A stretch of 35,176 bases of DNA, from NCBI GenBank assembly GCA_021847305.1, contig JAJZTZ010000012.1:1-35176 (forward strand), given 5' to 3'. Position numbers and translations under genes: made by a program. The notes beneath the pieces are model-generated. The model was not told the origin of the DNA, ran no database searches, and was given only the letters and a program-made list of their open reading frames with translations. Positions 11,407 to 19,325 of this stretch are shown piece by piece. The number at the start of each line of letters is the position of its first letter. The stretch's first letter is position 1. This stretch comes from Pseudomonadota bacterium (GTDB lineage: Bacteria > Pseudomonadota > Gammaproteobacteria > Burkholderiales > JAJZQI01).

Positions 11407-11625
11407 ATGCAAAAAGTCACGTTTGAATTGACCGGCGAATACGTCGAGCTGTGTAATTTGCTCAAGCTGACGGGCGTGGCCGATAGCGGCGGACAGGGCA
11501 AGGTACTGGTGGCGGACGGCCAGGTTAAAGTGGATGGCCAGCCGGAGAGCCGCAAAACCGCGAAGATCCGCGCCGGGCAGGTGGTGGACTGCATGGGCGT
11601 GCGGATTGAGGTGGTGGGCGGCTGA
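11407..11625 (+). CDS. ybcJ: YbcJ-like small RNA-binding S4-domain protein
   Basis: This 72-residue protein is almost entirely an S4-type RNA-binding fold: FELTGEYVELCNLLKLTGVADSGGQGKVLVADGQVKVDGQPESRKTAKIRAGQVV. It matches the E. coli YbcJ pattern (70 residues) closely, including the LCxLLKLxGxxxSGxxAK and GQVKVDGxxExRKxxKI blocks. The ATG at 11407 is chosen over the track start because the upstream 17 codons run through the promoter and have no family counterpart. The cellular role of this family is not well defined; binding to structured RNA is assumed from the fold. Confidence 0.88.
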   Translation: MQKVTFELTGEYVELCNLLKLTGVADSGGQGKVLVADGQVKVDGQPESRKTAKIRAGQVVDCMGVRIEVVGG

Positions 11626-11675
11626 ACAGTGAGCGGTGAGCAGCAAACGGTAAACGGAGAGGGAGAGAGAGTAAG

Positions 11676-11782
11676 TTTCCCCGCCCACCGGGCGGGGACG
11701 GAAGGGGTGGGGACATTTGATTTGGGCCGGGATATTCCGAACCGGCAAAGGGCCGGGCTGGCCCCGGTCTTGCTCGCGGCGA
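11676..11782 (+). repeat. 107-bp intergenic direct repeat, copy 1
   Basis: Begins TTTCCCCGCCCACCGGGCGGGG and ends TTGCTCGCGGCGA. It differs from copy 2 (133 bases downstream) at 3 of 107 positions. It opens with a perfect 8-bp GC hairpin (CCCCGCCC-ACC-GGGCGGGG) but has no T-tract, and contains further GC stems such as CCGGC/GGCCGG. It lies just after ybcJ, so it may end that transcript. ORFs here in the track are low-complexity shadows. Confidence 0.93.
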
Positions 11783-11808
11783 GAGATAGGCGCCTGCAGC
11801 CCAAAGAC

Positions 11809-11915
11809 TTTCCCCGCCCACCGGGCGGGGACGGAAGGGGTGGGGACATTTGATTTGGGCTGGGATATTCCGAACCGGCTAAGGGCCGGGCTGGGCCCGG
11901 TCTTGCTCGCGGCGA
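11809..11915 (+). repeat. 107-bp intergenic direct repeat, copy 2
   Basis: Same sequence as copy 1 with three substitutions (about 97% identical). A unique spacer of 26 bases (GAGATAGGCGCCTGCAGCCCAAAGAC) separates the copies. Together with copy 1 it accounts for most of the 398-base gap between ybcJ and the phosphoribulokinase gene; the remainder upstream is a purine-rich stretch with no gene. Confidence 0.93.
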
Positions 11916-11939
11916 TAAACCGGCAACCCCCAGCCCAAG

Positions 11940-11969
11940 GTGACAAACTGCTGATTTTGTGGCTACAAT
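11940..11969 (+). promoter_or_regulatory. Sigma-70 type promoter for phosphoribulokinase gene
   Basis: GTGACA (-35) and TACAAT (-10) are separated by 18 bases, each one base from consensus-like, and a start would fall near 11976, about 48 bases before the ATG. It begins 25 bases after repeat copy 2. Confidence 0.55.
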
Positions 11970-12023
11970 AGCCGATTGATTTTTAACCTTTGTCTATATA
12001 CCTGACTCTTGGGGAGTTGCCAG

Positions 12024-12914
12024 ATGTCGAAGAAGCACCCAGTTGTAGCTGTTACCGGATCGTCCGGTGCGGGTACCACCACCGTTAAGCGCGCGTTCGA
12101 GCACATTTTCCGTCGCGAAAACATCAACCCGGTTGTGATCGAAGGCGATAGCTTCCACAGCCTGAACCGCGTGGAATTCCGCGAAGCGGTGAAAAAGGCT
12201 GAAGCCGCTGGCAACAAGAACCTGTCCCACTTCGGTCCGGAAGCCAACCATTTCGACAAACTGGAAGAGCTGTTCAAGTCCTACGGTAAAAACGGCAAGG
12301 GCAAGAAGCGTTACTACCTGCACAGCGATGAAGAAGCCGCCGAGCACAATGCCCGTCTGGGTACCAAGCTGAAGGCCGGTGAATTCACTCCGTGGGAAGA
12401 TCTGCCGGGCGAATCCGACCTGCTGTTCTACGAAGGTCTGCACGGCCTGGTGAAAACCGACAAAATCGACGTGGCTCAGCACGTGGATCTGGGCGTGGGC
12501 GTAGTGCCTATCGTCAACCTGGAGTGGATCCAGAAGATTCACCGCGACAACAAGGAACGCGGTTACTCTGCTGAAGCGATTGTAGACACCATCCTGCGCC
12601 GTATGCCGGATTACGTGAACCACATTGCGCCGCAGTTCTCCCGTACCCACGTGAACTTCCAGCGCGTATCCACCGTGGATACCTCCAATCCGTTCATCGC
12701 GCGCGACATTCCGACTCCGGATGAGAGCTTTGTGGTGATCCGTTTCAGCGAACCGAAGGGTGTTGATTTCCCCTACCTGCTGAACATGGTTCCGGATTCC
12801 TTTATGTCCCGTCGCAATACCATCGTGGTGCCGGGCGGCAAGATGGGCTACGCCATGGAGCTGATCCTGACCCCGATGATTCACGATCTGATCGAAGGTC
12901 GCAGCAAGAAATAA
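12024..12914 (+). CDS. prk: Phosphoribulokinase
   Basis: The enzyme phosphorylates ribulose 5-phosphate to ribulose 1,5-bisphosphate, the RuBisCO substrate. The 296-residue protein begins with a P-loop (VAVTGSSGAGTTTV, residues 8-21) and has the prokaryotic PRK blocks VIEGDSFH, SHFGPEANHFDKLEELF, LLFYEGLHGLV, HVDLGVGVVPIVNLEWIQKIHRD, RTHVNFQRVSTVDTSNPF and VVPGGKMGYAMELI. The ATG at 12024 has GGGGAG 7 bases upstream, so the 15-base longer TTG start in the track is rejected. The same family includes E. coli PrkB, found in bacteria without RuBisCO, so this gene alone does not prove CO2 fixation. It is monocistronic with its own promoter and terminator. Confidence 0.93.
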   Translation: MSKKHPVVAVTGSSGAGTTTVKRAFEHIFRRENINPVVIEGDSFHSLNRVEFREAVKKAEAAGNKNLSHFGPEANHFDKLEELFKSYGKNGKGKKRYYLHSDEEAAEHNARLGTKLKAGEFTPWEDLPGESDLLFYEGLHGLVKTDKIDVAQHVDLGVGVVPIVNLEWIQKIHRDNKERGYSAEAIVDTILRRMPDYVNHIAPQFSRTHVNFQRVSTVDTSNPFIARDIPTPDESFVVIRFSEPKGVDFPYLLNMVPDSFMSRRNTIVVPGGKMGYAMELILTPMIHDLIEGRSKK

Positions 12915-12929
12915 GCTTTGACCGGCGCT

Positions 12930-12958
12930 AAAAAACCCCGCTGCGGCGGGGTTTTTTT
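12930..12958 (+). terminator. Strong rho-independent terminator after phosphoribulokinase gene
   Basis: AAAAAACCCCGC and GCGGGGTTTTTT form a 12-bp stem around a 4-5 base loop, ending in a run of seven T. The flanking A-tract makes it able to work in both directions. It starts 15 bases after the stop codon. Confidence 0.95.
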
Positions 12959-12965
12959 ATGCTTG

Positions 12966-12974
12966 TGCTACACT
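12966..12974 (+). promoter_or_regulatory. Possible extended -10 promoter for the CheZ-like gene
   Basis: TGCTACACT fits TGnTATAAT with two changes, 28 bases before the ATG at 13003 and directly after the prk terminator. No -35 match is visible because that position is in the terminator stem. Confidence 0.35.
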
Positions 12975-13002
12975 CAACTTTAAAGATTTCATTGGAGAAG
13001 CC

Positions 13003-13587
13003 ATGTCAAACTCATCCGATCCGATTACGTTAATGGGCAGTACTGCACGCAACCCCGACCTGAACTGGAGCCAGGTACGCGAGACGATTCTGATGCTGGA
13101 GCTGGCTATCGCCCAGATTGACGTGGCATTGCGCGACAGTGATGGCTCGGTTTCGGTGCTGACGAGCACGTTTACCGCGATGATGGGTTTCATGAACGAC
13201 ATTCAGGAAGAAATTGCCAAATTGCCGGAAGACGGTGAGTGCAAGCACATCAAGGATCGGGTGACTCGCTACGGGCAGAGTGTCACCGGCATGATGCAGG
13301 AATCGATTGTCGCATTCCAGTTCTACGACAAGCTGACCCAGCGGTTGAACCATGTCGGCGTGAGCGTGAAGCATCTGTCGGAGCTGATCAGCAACCCGGT
13401 CAAGCTGTATAACCCCGGCGAATGGGTTAAGCTGCAGGAGGAAATTCGCGGCAAGTACACCATGGCGGAAGAAGTGCTGATGTTCGATGCGATCATGGAA
13501 GGCGGCACCGTGGAAGAGGCCCTGGCACGCTATCGGGCGGCTCTGGAAGAGAGCAAAAAGAAGCTGCATGATATCGAGCTGTTCTAG
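13003..13587 (+). CDS. Uncharacterised helical protein, distantly CheZ-like
   Basis: This 194-residue soluble protein has no signal peptide and appears nearly all helical. A central helix MMQESIVAFQFYDKLTQRLNHVGVSVKHL resembles the 'FQDxxxQxL' helix of CheZ-type CheY phosphatases and chemotaxis-associated proteins, where acidic/amide residues attack phospho-CheY. The protein ends in HDIELF, a short acidic-hydrophobic tail of the kind used for docking to response regulators. The ATG at 13003 has TTGGAG 6 bases upstream. No che or flagellar genes are nearby, so a chemotaxis role is only a suggestion; a general signalling or cell-division helical-bundle role is equally possible. Confidence 0.75.
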   Translation: MSNSSDPITLMGSTARNPDLNWSQVRETILMLELAIAQIDVALRDSDGSVSVLTSTFTAMMGFMNDIQEEIAKLPEDGECKHIKDRVTRYGQSVTGMMQESIVAFQFYDKLTQRLNHVGVSVKHLSELISNPVKLYNPGEWVKLQEEIRGKYTMAEEVLMFDAIMEGGTVEEALARYRAALEESKKKLHDIELF

Positions 13588-13862
13588 ATCGTGTGGGCAA
13601 TTGCCGACAGATCTTTCGTCTCCCTGATGGATTGTGCCTACTCTTGCCTTGCCAGAGGCGGAGCGCGCGTGTTAGTTTTCGTTCGTTGCAAATAATAAAT
13701 CGCCTGTCATACGGCTTGACTGCCGGCAGCGCGAAATAATGGCTCCCCCCGATCGCTCCACCCAATTTGTGCAATGATGGCCCCCGGCAGGACTGTGTCT
13801 GTCGGTGTGCGTCTTGTGGCGTGCGGCGGGAAAACAGAACGTTTCCACAAGGATCAGGCACA
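13588..13862. other. 275-base intergenic space, no gene seen
   Basis: No convincing ORF, hairpin terminator or RNA gene is visible. A TTGACT at 13716-13721 could be a -35 box for the downstream gene but lacks a well-spaced -10. The last 20 bases hold the AAGGA ribosome-binding site of the next gene. Confidence 0.5.
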
Positions 13863-16800
13863 ATGGCACAGCGTCCAGACTACATTTACCCCGGCGGTTC
13901 AGTCGTGATGCATTCCCCGCTCGCGCTCAAGCGAGCCAGCATGTACGGATTTTTTCTCAAGGGCCAATTGGCCCAGTTGCAGCAGACTGTTGATACGGCG
14001 CTCAATCAGGTGGCTGCTGGCCGTATGCGTTTCAAGGTACTGTCGCCTTATGTCATGACCACCTTTACCCGCATCGGTCACGCCAACTCCACGATGCCGG
14101 TGGACGAAGCCAAGGGCTGGATCACCGAGATCGATATCATTACCTGGATCATGGTCGGCCGCATGGACCCGCAGGGCAAGATCGAACATGTTTACTGGTA
14201 TCCCTGCCACGTGTTTGTCGACAATGCCATGGCGCTGATCAATGGCCGCGAACTGTACGGTTACCCGAAATACCTGTGCCAGTATGAAATCCCCCAGGAT
14301 GGCACTCCGCCTTTGCGCTTCACCGTGGCGGCCGAGGGCTTTCAGCCATTTGGCGAGAACACCCAGATTGCGCTGCATCCGCTGCTGGAAATCAATGCCG
14401 GCAAGCAGCTCAATCCGGACAAACCATTGCAGAATTTTCTCGAATTTCTCGGCGAGGCGCTGGAGCTGCTGGCATCCATGCCCGACTTCCTCGACCTTGA
14501 TGCGGCGGGCTGGGCCGATATCCTTTCCCTGCTGCGCAACCCCCGCAACGACCAGATTTTTCTCAAGCAGTTTCCCGACTCCGCCGGGGAAAAGGCGGTG
14601 TATCAGGCTATCGTTGCCGCGCCGGCCGAGGTGAATGCATTTCATGGCGGTTCCTTGCTCGGTTACGAATACACCGCGACCGTGCACCCCTTTGCCAGTT
14701 TTCCGCTGGACCAGACGCTTGGATTGCCATTGGGCGATTCGCCGGCGATTCTGCCGTTTAACCTGCAGTTTGACTTTACTGTGATGCAAGGGGATGAGCT
14801 GGTGGACAACTCGCACATTCAGCCGGAAAAGATTGCCATTCTCGGCGGTGGCGTCAGCGCCATGACCACGGCCTACTATCTGACCAGCCAGCCGGGTTGG
14901 CAGAACAAGTATGACATCACCGTTTACCAGATGGGCTGGCGCATCGGCGGCAAGGGTGCCAGCGGCCGCAATGCCGAATACGGCCAGCGGATCGAAGAAC
15001 ATGGCCTGCATATCTGGTTCGGCTTTTATGAGAATGCCTTTGCCACCATCAAGGAAGCCTATGCCGCGCTGAACCGCCCGGCCGGGGCGCCGCTGGCAAC
15101 CTGGGAAGATGCCTTCAAGCCGCATAACTACGTAGTTACCGCGGAGTTCATCAAGCAGCAGTGGCAAATGTGGAATATCGATTTCCCTGTGCTACCGGGT
15201 GTGCCGGGCGATGGCGAGGAATCCCTCAGCCTGTGGCAGATGGCCGTGGCCGTATGGGGCTGGATCAAGAAACTGCTGGGCGAGATCAAGGCCAACCATC
15301 TGGCCGAACCGGCGCATGCGCGACTGTCGGCGCCGGGCGCTCATGCGGACTGGCTGCATCGTGTGGCCGGCGAACTGAAGCGGGACGTCGATGAACTGGC
15401 CGGTGATGTGGCCGGCCTGGTTCATGATCTGCACATCATGGCGGGCGATCTGGCGGATATTGCCGTCGATCATGCCGGCATCAAGCGCGGGTTGCTCCAC
15501 TCGGCAGCAAAGGACGTGAAAAAATGGCTCGATGCCACGGTGATGAAAGAAACCGATGGCAATGATGAACTGCGCCGCCTGTACATTTGTGTGGATCTGG
15601 GCGTCACAGTGCTGTCAGGCATGGCCGAGGACGGTGTGTTCGAGAACGGTTTTGACGTGATCAACAATCTGGATTTCCGCGCCTGGCTCACCAAGCACGG
15701 CGCCAATGTGCCGATTACGGTGCAGTCCGGTCCGGTGCGCGGCCTGTATGACCTGATTTTTGCCTACGAGAACGGCGAATACGACAAACCCAATGCCGAG
15801 GCGGGTACCCTGCTGCGCGCCATGTTGCGGGTGGGTTTTGCCTACAAGGGCAGTCTCATGTACAAGATGCAGGCGGGCATGGGCGATACCATTTTTACGC
15901 CGTTCTACCAGGTGCTCAAAGAGCGCGGCGTGAAATTCAAGTATTTCCACAAGGTGGAGGAGCTGCTGGCGGATGGCGACGAGGTCGGGGAAATCCGGCT
16001 GACCCGGCAGGTGGAGCTCAATCATGATGGCGAGTACCAGCCGCTGGTGGACGTGAAGGGCTTGCCCTGCTGGCCGAGCGCGCCGCTGTATGATCAGATT
16101 AATGCCGAGCAGGCGGCGCTGTTGCAGGCCAATAATGTGAATCTGGAGTCGAACTGGAGTAATTGGCCGGAGTTGTATCAGCAGCAGTTCGGCAAGCCGC
16201 TGCCGCAGCTCAGCCTGAAAAAAGGCCGCGATTTCGACAAGGTGGTGTTCGGCATTTCCGTTGCCGCACTGCCGCAGCTGTGTCCGGGGTTGGTGGCACA
16301 GAGCCCGGCACTGCAGAAGGTGGTTGAGCATGTCATGGCGGTGCCGACCCAGGCCTACCAGGTGTGGCTCAATCAGGATCTGGCGCAGATGGGCTGGACC
16401 GAGCGTCCGGAAGGTCAGCAGCCGGTGCTCAGCTCATTCAGCGAGCCGTATGATACCTGGGCGCCGATGGATCAGTTGCTGTGCCGGGAAGACTGGTCCG
16501 CTGCGCTGGAGCCGAAGAATGTGTCGTACTTCTGCAGCGTGTTTCCGGTGACGCAATACCCGCCGATCAGTGACCACGCTTTCCCGCAGCGTTGCGCCGA
16601 GCAGGCCAAGCAGGGCGCCATCGACATGCTCAATCAGCGTATCACCGCGCTGTGGCCGAATGCCGGCAGTGCCGGTGGATTCAACTGGAGCTGGCTGATT
16701 GACCCAAACAATGCCCAGGGGCCGGCGCGTTTTGACAGCCAGTACTGGCGTGCCAATGTCGACCCGTCCGAGCGCTACGTGCTGTGCGTGGTCAACAGCT

Positions 16801-16982
16801 CGCAATACCGTATTGCGACGGATGGCTCCGGTTTCAAAAACCTGTTCATGACCGGCGACTGGATCAGGACCGGGCTCAATGCCGGTTGTGTGGAAGGTGC
16901 GGTGATGGCGGGCATGCAGACTTCGCGTGCCATGACCGGCTTCCCGAGGGTGATCAAGGGCGAGACCGATTTCGCCCCCTGA
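13863..16982 (+). CDS. Acetoacetate decarboxylase-like domain fused to FAD-dependent oxidoreductase (phytoene desaturase/amine oxidase type)
   Basis: This is a 1039-residue two-part protein. Residues ~1-320 resemble acetoacetate decarboxylases: a beta-rich region with VFVDNAMALINGRELYGYPKYLCQYEIP, matching the ADC 'GRE..G.PKk' block with the lysine (K136) where the Schiff-base lysine is expected. Residues ~322-1039 form an NAD(P)/FAD-binding oxidoreductase: dinucleotide motif AILGGGVSAMTTAYYL (~325-340), the second block YQMGWRIGGKGASGRN, EEHGLHIWFGFYENAF (~380), and the closing flavin motif NLFMTGDWIRTGLNAGCVEGAVMAGM (~990-1015) typical of carotenoid desaturase/amine oxidases. A helical insert (~490-570, LKRDVDELAGDVAGLVHDLHIMAGDLADIAVDHAG) is extra. 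ATG 13863 follows AAGGA by 9 bases; the track start is 32 codons too far upstream. Substrate unknown; no carotenoid genes nearby. Confidence 0.8.
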   Translation: MAQRPDYIYPGGSVVMHSPLALKRASMYGFFLKGQLAQLQQTVDTALNQVAAGRMRFKVLSPYVMTTFTRIGHANSTMPVDEAKGWITEIDIITWIMVGRMDPQGKIEHVYWYPCHVFVDNAMALINGRELYGYPKYLCQYEIPQDGTPPLRFTVAAEGFQPFGENTQIALHPLLEINAGKQLNPDKPLQNFLEFLGEALELLASMPDFLDLDAAGWADILSLLRNPRNDQIFLKQFPDSAGEKAVYQAIVAAPAEVNAFHGGSLLGYEYTATVHPFASFPLDQTLGLPLGDSPAILPFNLQFDFTVMQGDELVDNSHIQPEKIAILGGGVSAMTTAYYLTSQPGWQNKYDITVYQMGWRIGGKGASGRNAEYGQRIEEHGLHIWFGFYENAFATIKEAYAALNRPAGAPLATWEDAFKPHNYVVTAEFIKQQWQMWNIDFPVLPGVPGDGEESLSLWQMAVAVWGWIKKLLGEIKANHLAEPAHARLSAPGAHADWLHRVAGELKRDVDELAGDVAGLVHDLHIMAGDLADIAVDHAGIKRGLLHSAAKDVKKWLDATVMKETDGNDELRRLYICVDLGVTVLSGMAEDGVFENGFDVINNLDFRAWLTKHGANVPITVQSGPVRGLYDLIFAYENGEYDKPNAEAGTLLRAMLRVGFAYKGSLMYKMQAGMGDTIFTPFYQVLKERGVKFKYFHKVEELLADGDEVGEIRLTRQVELNHDGEYQPLVDVKGLPCWPSAPLYDQINAEQAALLQANNVNLESNWSNWPELYQQQFGKPLPQLSLKKGRDFDKVVFGISVAALPQLCPGLVAQSPALQKVVEHVMAVPTQAYQVWLNQDLAQMGWTERPEGQQPVLSSFSEPYDTWAPMDQLLCREDWSAALEPKNVSYFCSVFPVTQYPPISDHAFPQRCAEQAKQGAIDMLNQRITALWPNAGSAGGFNWSWLIDPNNAQGPARFDSQYWRANVDPSERYVLCVVNSSQYRIATDGSGFKNLFMTGDWIRTGLNAGCVEGAVMAGMQTSRAMTGFPRVIKGETDFAP

Positions 16983-16993
16983 AGCTTGCTTGC

Positions 16994-17020
16994 TCCCCCG
17001 CTCAGGCCTGGGCGGGGGAA
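16994..17020. terminator. Bidirectional terminator-like hairpin between convergent genes
   Basis: CCCCCGC and GCGGGGG pair perfectly, with CAG/CTG extending the stem inside the loop. It lies 12 bases after the fusion gene stop and overlaps the stop of the convergent GGDEF gene. No long T-tract follows on either strand, so its strength is uncertain. Confidence 0.6.
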
Positions 17021-18702
17021 ATGGTTGGGTCTCTTTGCGGACGGTTGCTTCGGCGCGACAGCTTGTGTTCATACATCAATTTGTCTGCCTGGGTATATAG
17101 ATCGTTCAATGACAGACAGCTGTTGGCGTAGGCCACACCGAAGCTGACCCCGGTTTCAGCGAAACCGGCCTGCCAGAGATTTTGTTCGATGCGTTTCAGC
17201 CCGCTGCTCAGGCGCGGCTCTTCATCGCGGTGCGCCAGAATGGTGAATTCGTCTCCTCCCAGGCGGTAAAACGAAACGCCGGGATTTTCCAGTTTTTCCA
17301 GTTCTCGGGTAAAGCGGCACAGCAGCTCATCGCCGCGCGCGTGACCGTATTTGTCATTGATGGTTTTCAGGCCGTCCAGGTCAATGAGGAACAGCATCAG
17401 GTCGCAGCCGTTGTCCGGTTTTGGCTGGAGGATTTTTTCGGCCAGATCAAGATCGAACGCATGGCGATTGAGAATGCCGGTGAGGTGATCGGTGCGTGCC
17501 AGTTTCATGGTGGAGTAGAGGCGCTGCAGGGCATGGTCTTTCTCACCGGCCAGGCGGCGGATTTTGTCGGCCAGGGCAAATGCCAGCAGGACCGCATCCA
17601 GCGTGCCGCCGAGCAGAGTGAACAGTTCCGGATTGGGCACCAGACTGGGCATCAGGCCGACATTGGCGGGCAGGATAATGAGACCGGGAATGAGCAGTGC
17701 CATGAATGCCAGTATGAAATAGCGTGCCGGACGGAAGCCGCTGCGCAGGCTGGCAATACCGCAAGCCAGGGCAATGAACAGCCACAGGCTGATGGCCGCG
17801 GTAGCCAGCATGTGCGCGTAGGGCAGCAGGATGAAGCAGCTCGGTAACAGGGCCAGCGGCAGAATCAGGTTGATGCGGCTGAGTTTGGCCAGCCGCGGGA
17901 AGTAGCGCGGCAAATCGAGGAAGTGCAGGTAGAACAGGGTATTGAAAACCGGCAGCAGGAAAAACGGGATGTAATGAACATGCAGGTTGTGCCAGCCTAA
18001 CAGCTCGGCAGGCAGCTGAAAGGTCAGAGCCCAGCCGGCAAAATAGGTGAGCAGATAAATGGCGTAATAAAAGTGCGCCCGGTCATGATGAATGGTGTAA
18101 ATGAAAAAGTTGTACAGTGCCAGGGTAAGCAGGGCACCAAAAGCTGCCAGAGCCAGCACATTCTCCAGCAGCACATGCTGGCGGTAGGCGCCCTGCGTTT
18201 GCACTACCAGTGCCGGCGTGGCGGCATAGTACGGGCTTGCTATACGCATCAGGATAAAGGCGCTTTGCCCCGGTGGCAGTGTCAAATTTTTGCCGTAGTG
18301 CAGCATGTATTCGTGCTGGGCACGGTAGCCGGTATGTAATTGCTGCACCGCGCCGCCGGGAAGATAAATATAGGCGGTGACCTGGTCGATCAGACGTCCG
18401 TCGGGGTCGAGGACCCACTGGCTGTTATCAGTTGGGTTGTGTACGGCGACATAAAGCCAGTAGGCGCCGCCGAACAGACTGATTTTTTCGGCTGGCTGAC
18501 GTTGCGCCAGCCAGCCAGGCAGATCTTGCGCCGTTGCTGGAGCGGCTTCCGGGCCTGCCTGATACAACTCGGCATGAGAAAACAGGGCGACGCGACGATC
18601 GCTGGACAGTTCAACTGCTGCGTGGCCGGGCAACGACAGGGCGAGCAGGCACAGTGCCAGCAAAAACAGGCCGATCTGTCTTGTATTAGCGCGCCATAAC
18701 AC
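17002..18702 (-). CDS. Membrane diguanylate cyclase with 7TM-DISM sensor (GGDEF)
   Basis: Predicted inner-membrane receptor that makes cyclic di-GMP. Domain order in 566 residues: signal peptide (IGLFLLALCLLALSLPGHAA), a periplasmic 7TMR-DISMED2-type beta domain (~30-170; FGGAYWLYVAVHNPTDN), seven hydrophobic segments (~180-385), a short coiled stretch (LAGEKDHALQRLYSTMKLA), then GGDEF (~395-560). The catalytic loop is RLGGDEF (~481-485) and KINDKYGHARGDELL-like residues precede it (TINDKYGHARGDELL), so it should be active. The inhibitory RxxD site that normally lies five residues before GGDEF is absent (ENPGVSFYRL). It is convergent with the fusion gene. The signal sensed is unknown; DISM domains are thought to bind carbohydrate-like or membrane ligands. 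Confidence 0.92.
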   Translation of the reverse strand: MLWRANTRQIGLFLLALCLLALSLPGHAAVELSSDRRVALFSHAELYQAGPEAAPATAQDLPGWLAQRQPAEKISLFGGAYWLYVAVHNPTDNSQWVLDPDGRLIDQVTAYIYLPGGAVQQLHTGYRAQHEYMLHYGKNLTLPPGQSAFILMRIASPYYAATPALVVQTQGAYRQHVLLENVLALAAFGALLTLALYNFFIYTIHHDRAHFYYAIYLLTYFAGWALTFQLPAELLGWHNLHVHYIPFFLLPVFNTLFYLHFLDLPRYFPRLAKLSRINLILPLALLPSCFILLPYAHMLATAAISLWLFIALACGIASLRSGFRPARYFILAFMALLIPGLIILPANVGLMPSLVPNPELFTLLGGTLDAVLLAFALADKIRRLAGEKDHALQRLYSTMKLARTDHLTGILNRHAFDLDLAEKILQPKPDNGCDLMLFLIDLDGLKTINDKYGHARGDELLCRFTRELEKLENPGVSFYRLGGDEFTILAHRDEEPRLSSGLKRIEQNLWQAGFAETGVSFGVAYANSCLSLNDLYTQADKLMYEHKLSRRSNRPQRDPTISPAQA

Positions 18703-18748
18703 TCGTTGTCCCCTACGCCCGAGTTGCTTTGTAGAATTATTCTAATTA

Positions 18749-18796
18749 GGTGCAATCATACTGCAGTTTCAGCCTTGTTCAATGATTTATTGCACC
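18749..18796. promoter_or_regulatory. Inverted repeat GGTGCAAT...ATTGCACC upstream of the GGDEF gene
   Basis: Two perfect 8-base arms 32 bases apart lie in the AT-rich upstream region of the minus-strand GGDEF gene, near an 11-base palindrome AGAATTATTCT (18733-18743). They could be operator half-sites. No known regulator consensus is recognised. Confidence 0.3.
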
Positions 18797-18890
18797 AATA
18801 TTCATTTGTAATAAAGGTGAGGAGGGCGCAGTTGAGGTATGGCTTGCGTCAACTGGCGGGGCGGACAGGCTGCCCGCCCGCGAGGAGGAT

Positions 18891-19277
18891 TCAGTTTGAT
18901 TCGAGCGGCAGGCCTTCGGCATCCCACACGTCCGTGCCGCCAGACAGGCTGTAGGCCTCGCTGAAGCCCATGTGGCGCAATGTGGCGCAAGCCATGGCGC
19001 TGCGGGCGCCGCTGGCGCAGTAGATCAGCAGAGTTTTGTCGCGGGCGTTGCACAGGCGCTCGTCGCGGTGTTTGTTGCCGCATTCGGCTGCCGCTTCCAG
19101 GATGCCGCGCGGCACGTTGATGGCGCCGGGCAGATGGCCGGCAGTGAATTCGTCGGCTTCGCGCACGTCCACAATCAGCACGCCGCCTTCTTCAATGCGC
19201 TCGTGTGCGGTTTCCGCGTCCCATTCCTCGATTTGTGCCCGCGCTTCGCGGATGAAGTCGCCCAGGGTTTTGGCCAT
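18891..19277 (-). CDS. Rhodanese-domain sulfurtransferase
   Basis: This is a single-domain rhodanese of 128 residues. It has the family start VLIVDVREADEFTAGHLPGAINVPRG (residues ~33-58) and the active-site loop YCASGARS with the catalytic Cys87 ready to carry a persulfide; the CH2-type ending SLSGGTDVWDAEGLPL is also present. There is no signal peptide, so it is cytoplasmic. AAGGA precedes the ATG. It is divergent from uvrD by 48 bases. An 8-base larger cysteine insertion (AAECGNKHRDERLC) between the domain halves carries two more cysteines. Physiological substrate unknown. Confidence 0.93.
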   Translation of the reverse strand: MAKTLGDFIREARAQIEEWDAETAHERIEEGGVLIVDVREADEFTAGHLPGAINVPRGILEAAAECGNKHRDERLCNARDKTLLIYCASGARSAMACATLRHMGFSEAYSLSGGTDVWDAEGLPLESN

Positions 19278-19325
19278 GACGTATAATCCTTAGCAATCTA
19301 ACAAGCAGCCATTTTAGCACTTCCC

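Noticed and set aside
11629-11971. ORFs spanning the 107-bp repeats after ybcJ
   Set aside because: They read through duplicated GC hairpins, have low-complexity Gly/Arg/Pro translations and no family resemblance.
12009-12023. TTG start for the phosphoribulokinase gene
   Set aside because: The TTG overlaps the GGGGAG ribosome-binding site of the ATG at 12024 and adds residues absent from the family.
13899-15167. 422-codon minus-strand ORF opposite the ADC-FAD fusion gene
   Set aside because: Antisense shadow; the plus-strand frame carries clear motifs throughout.
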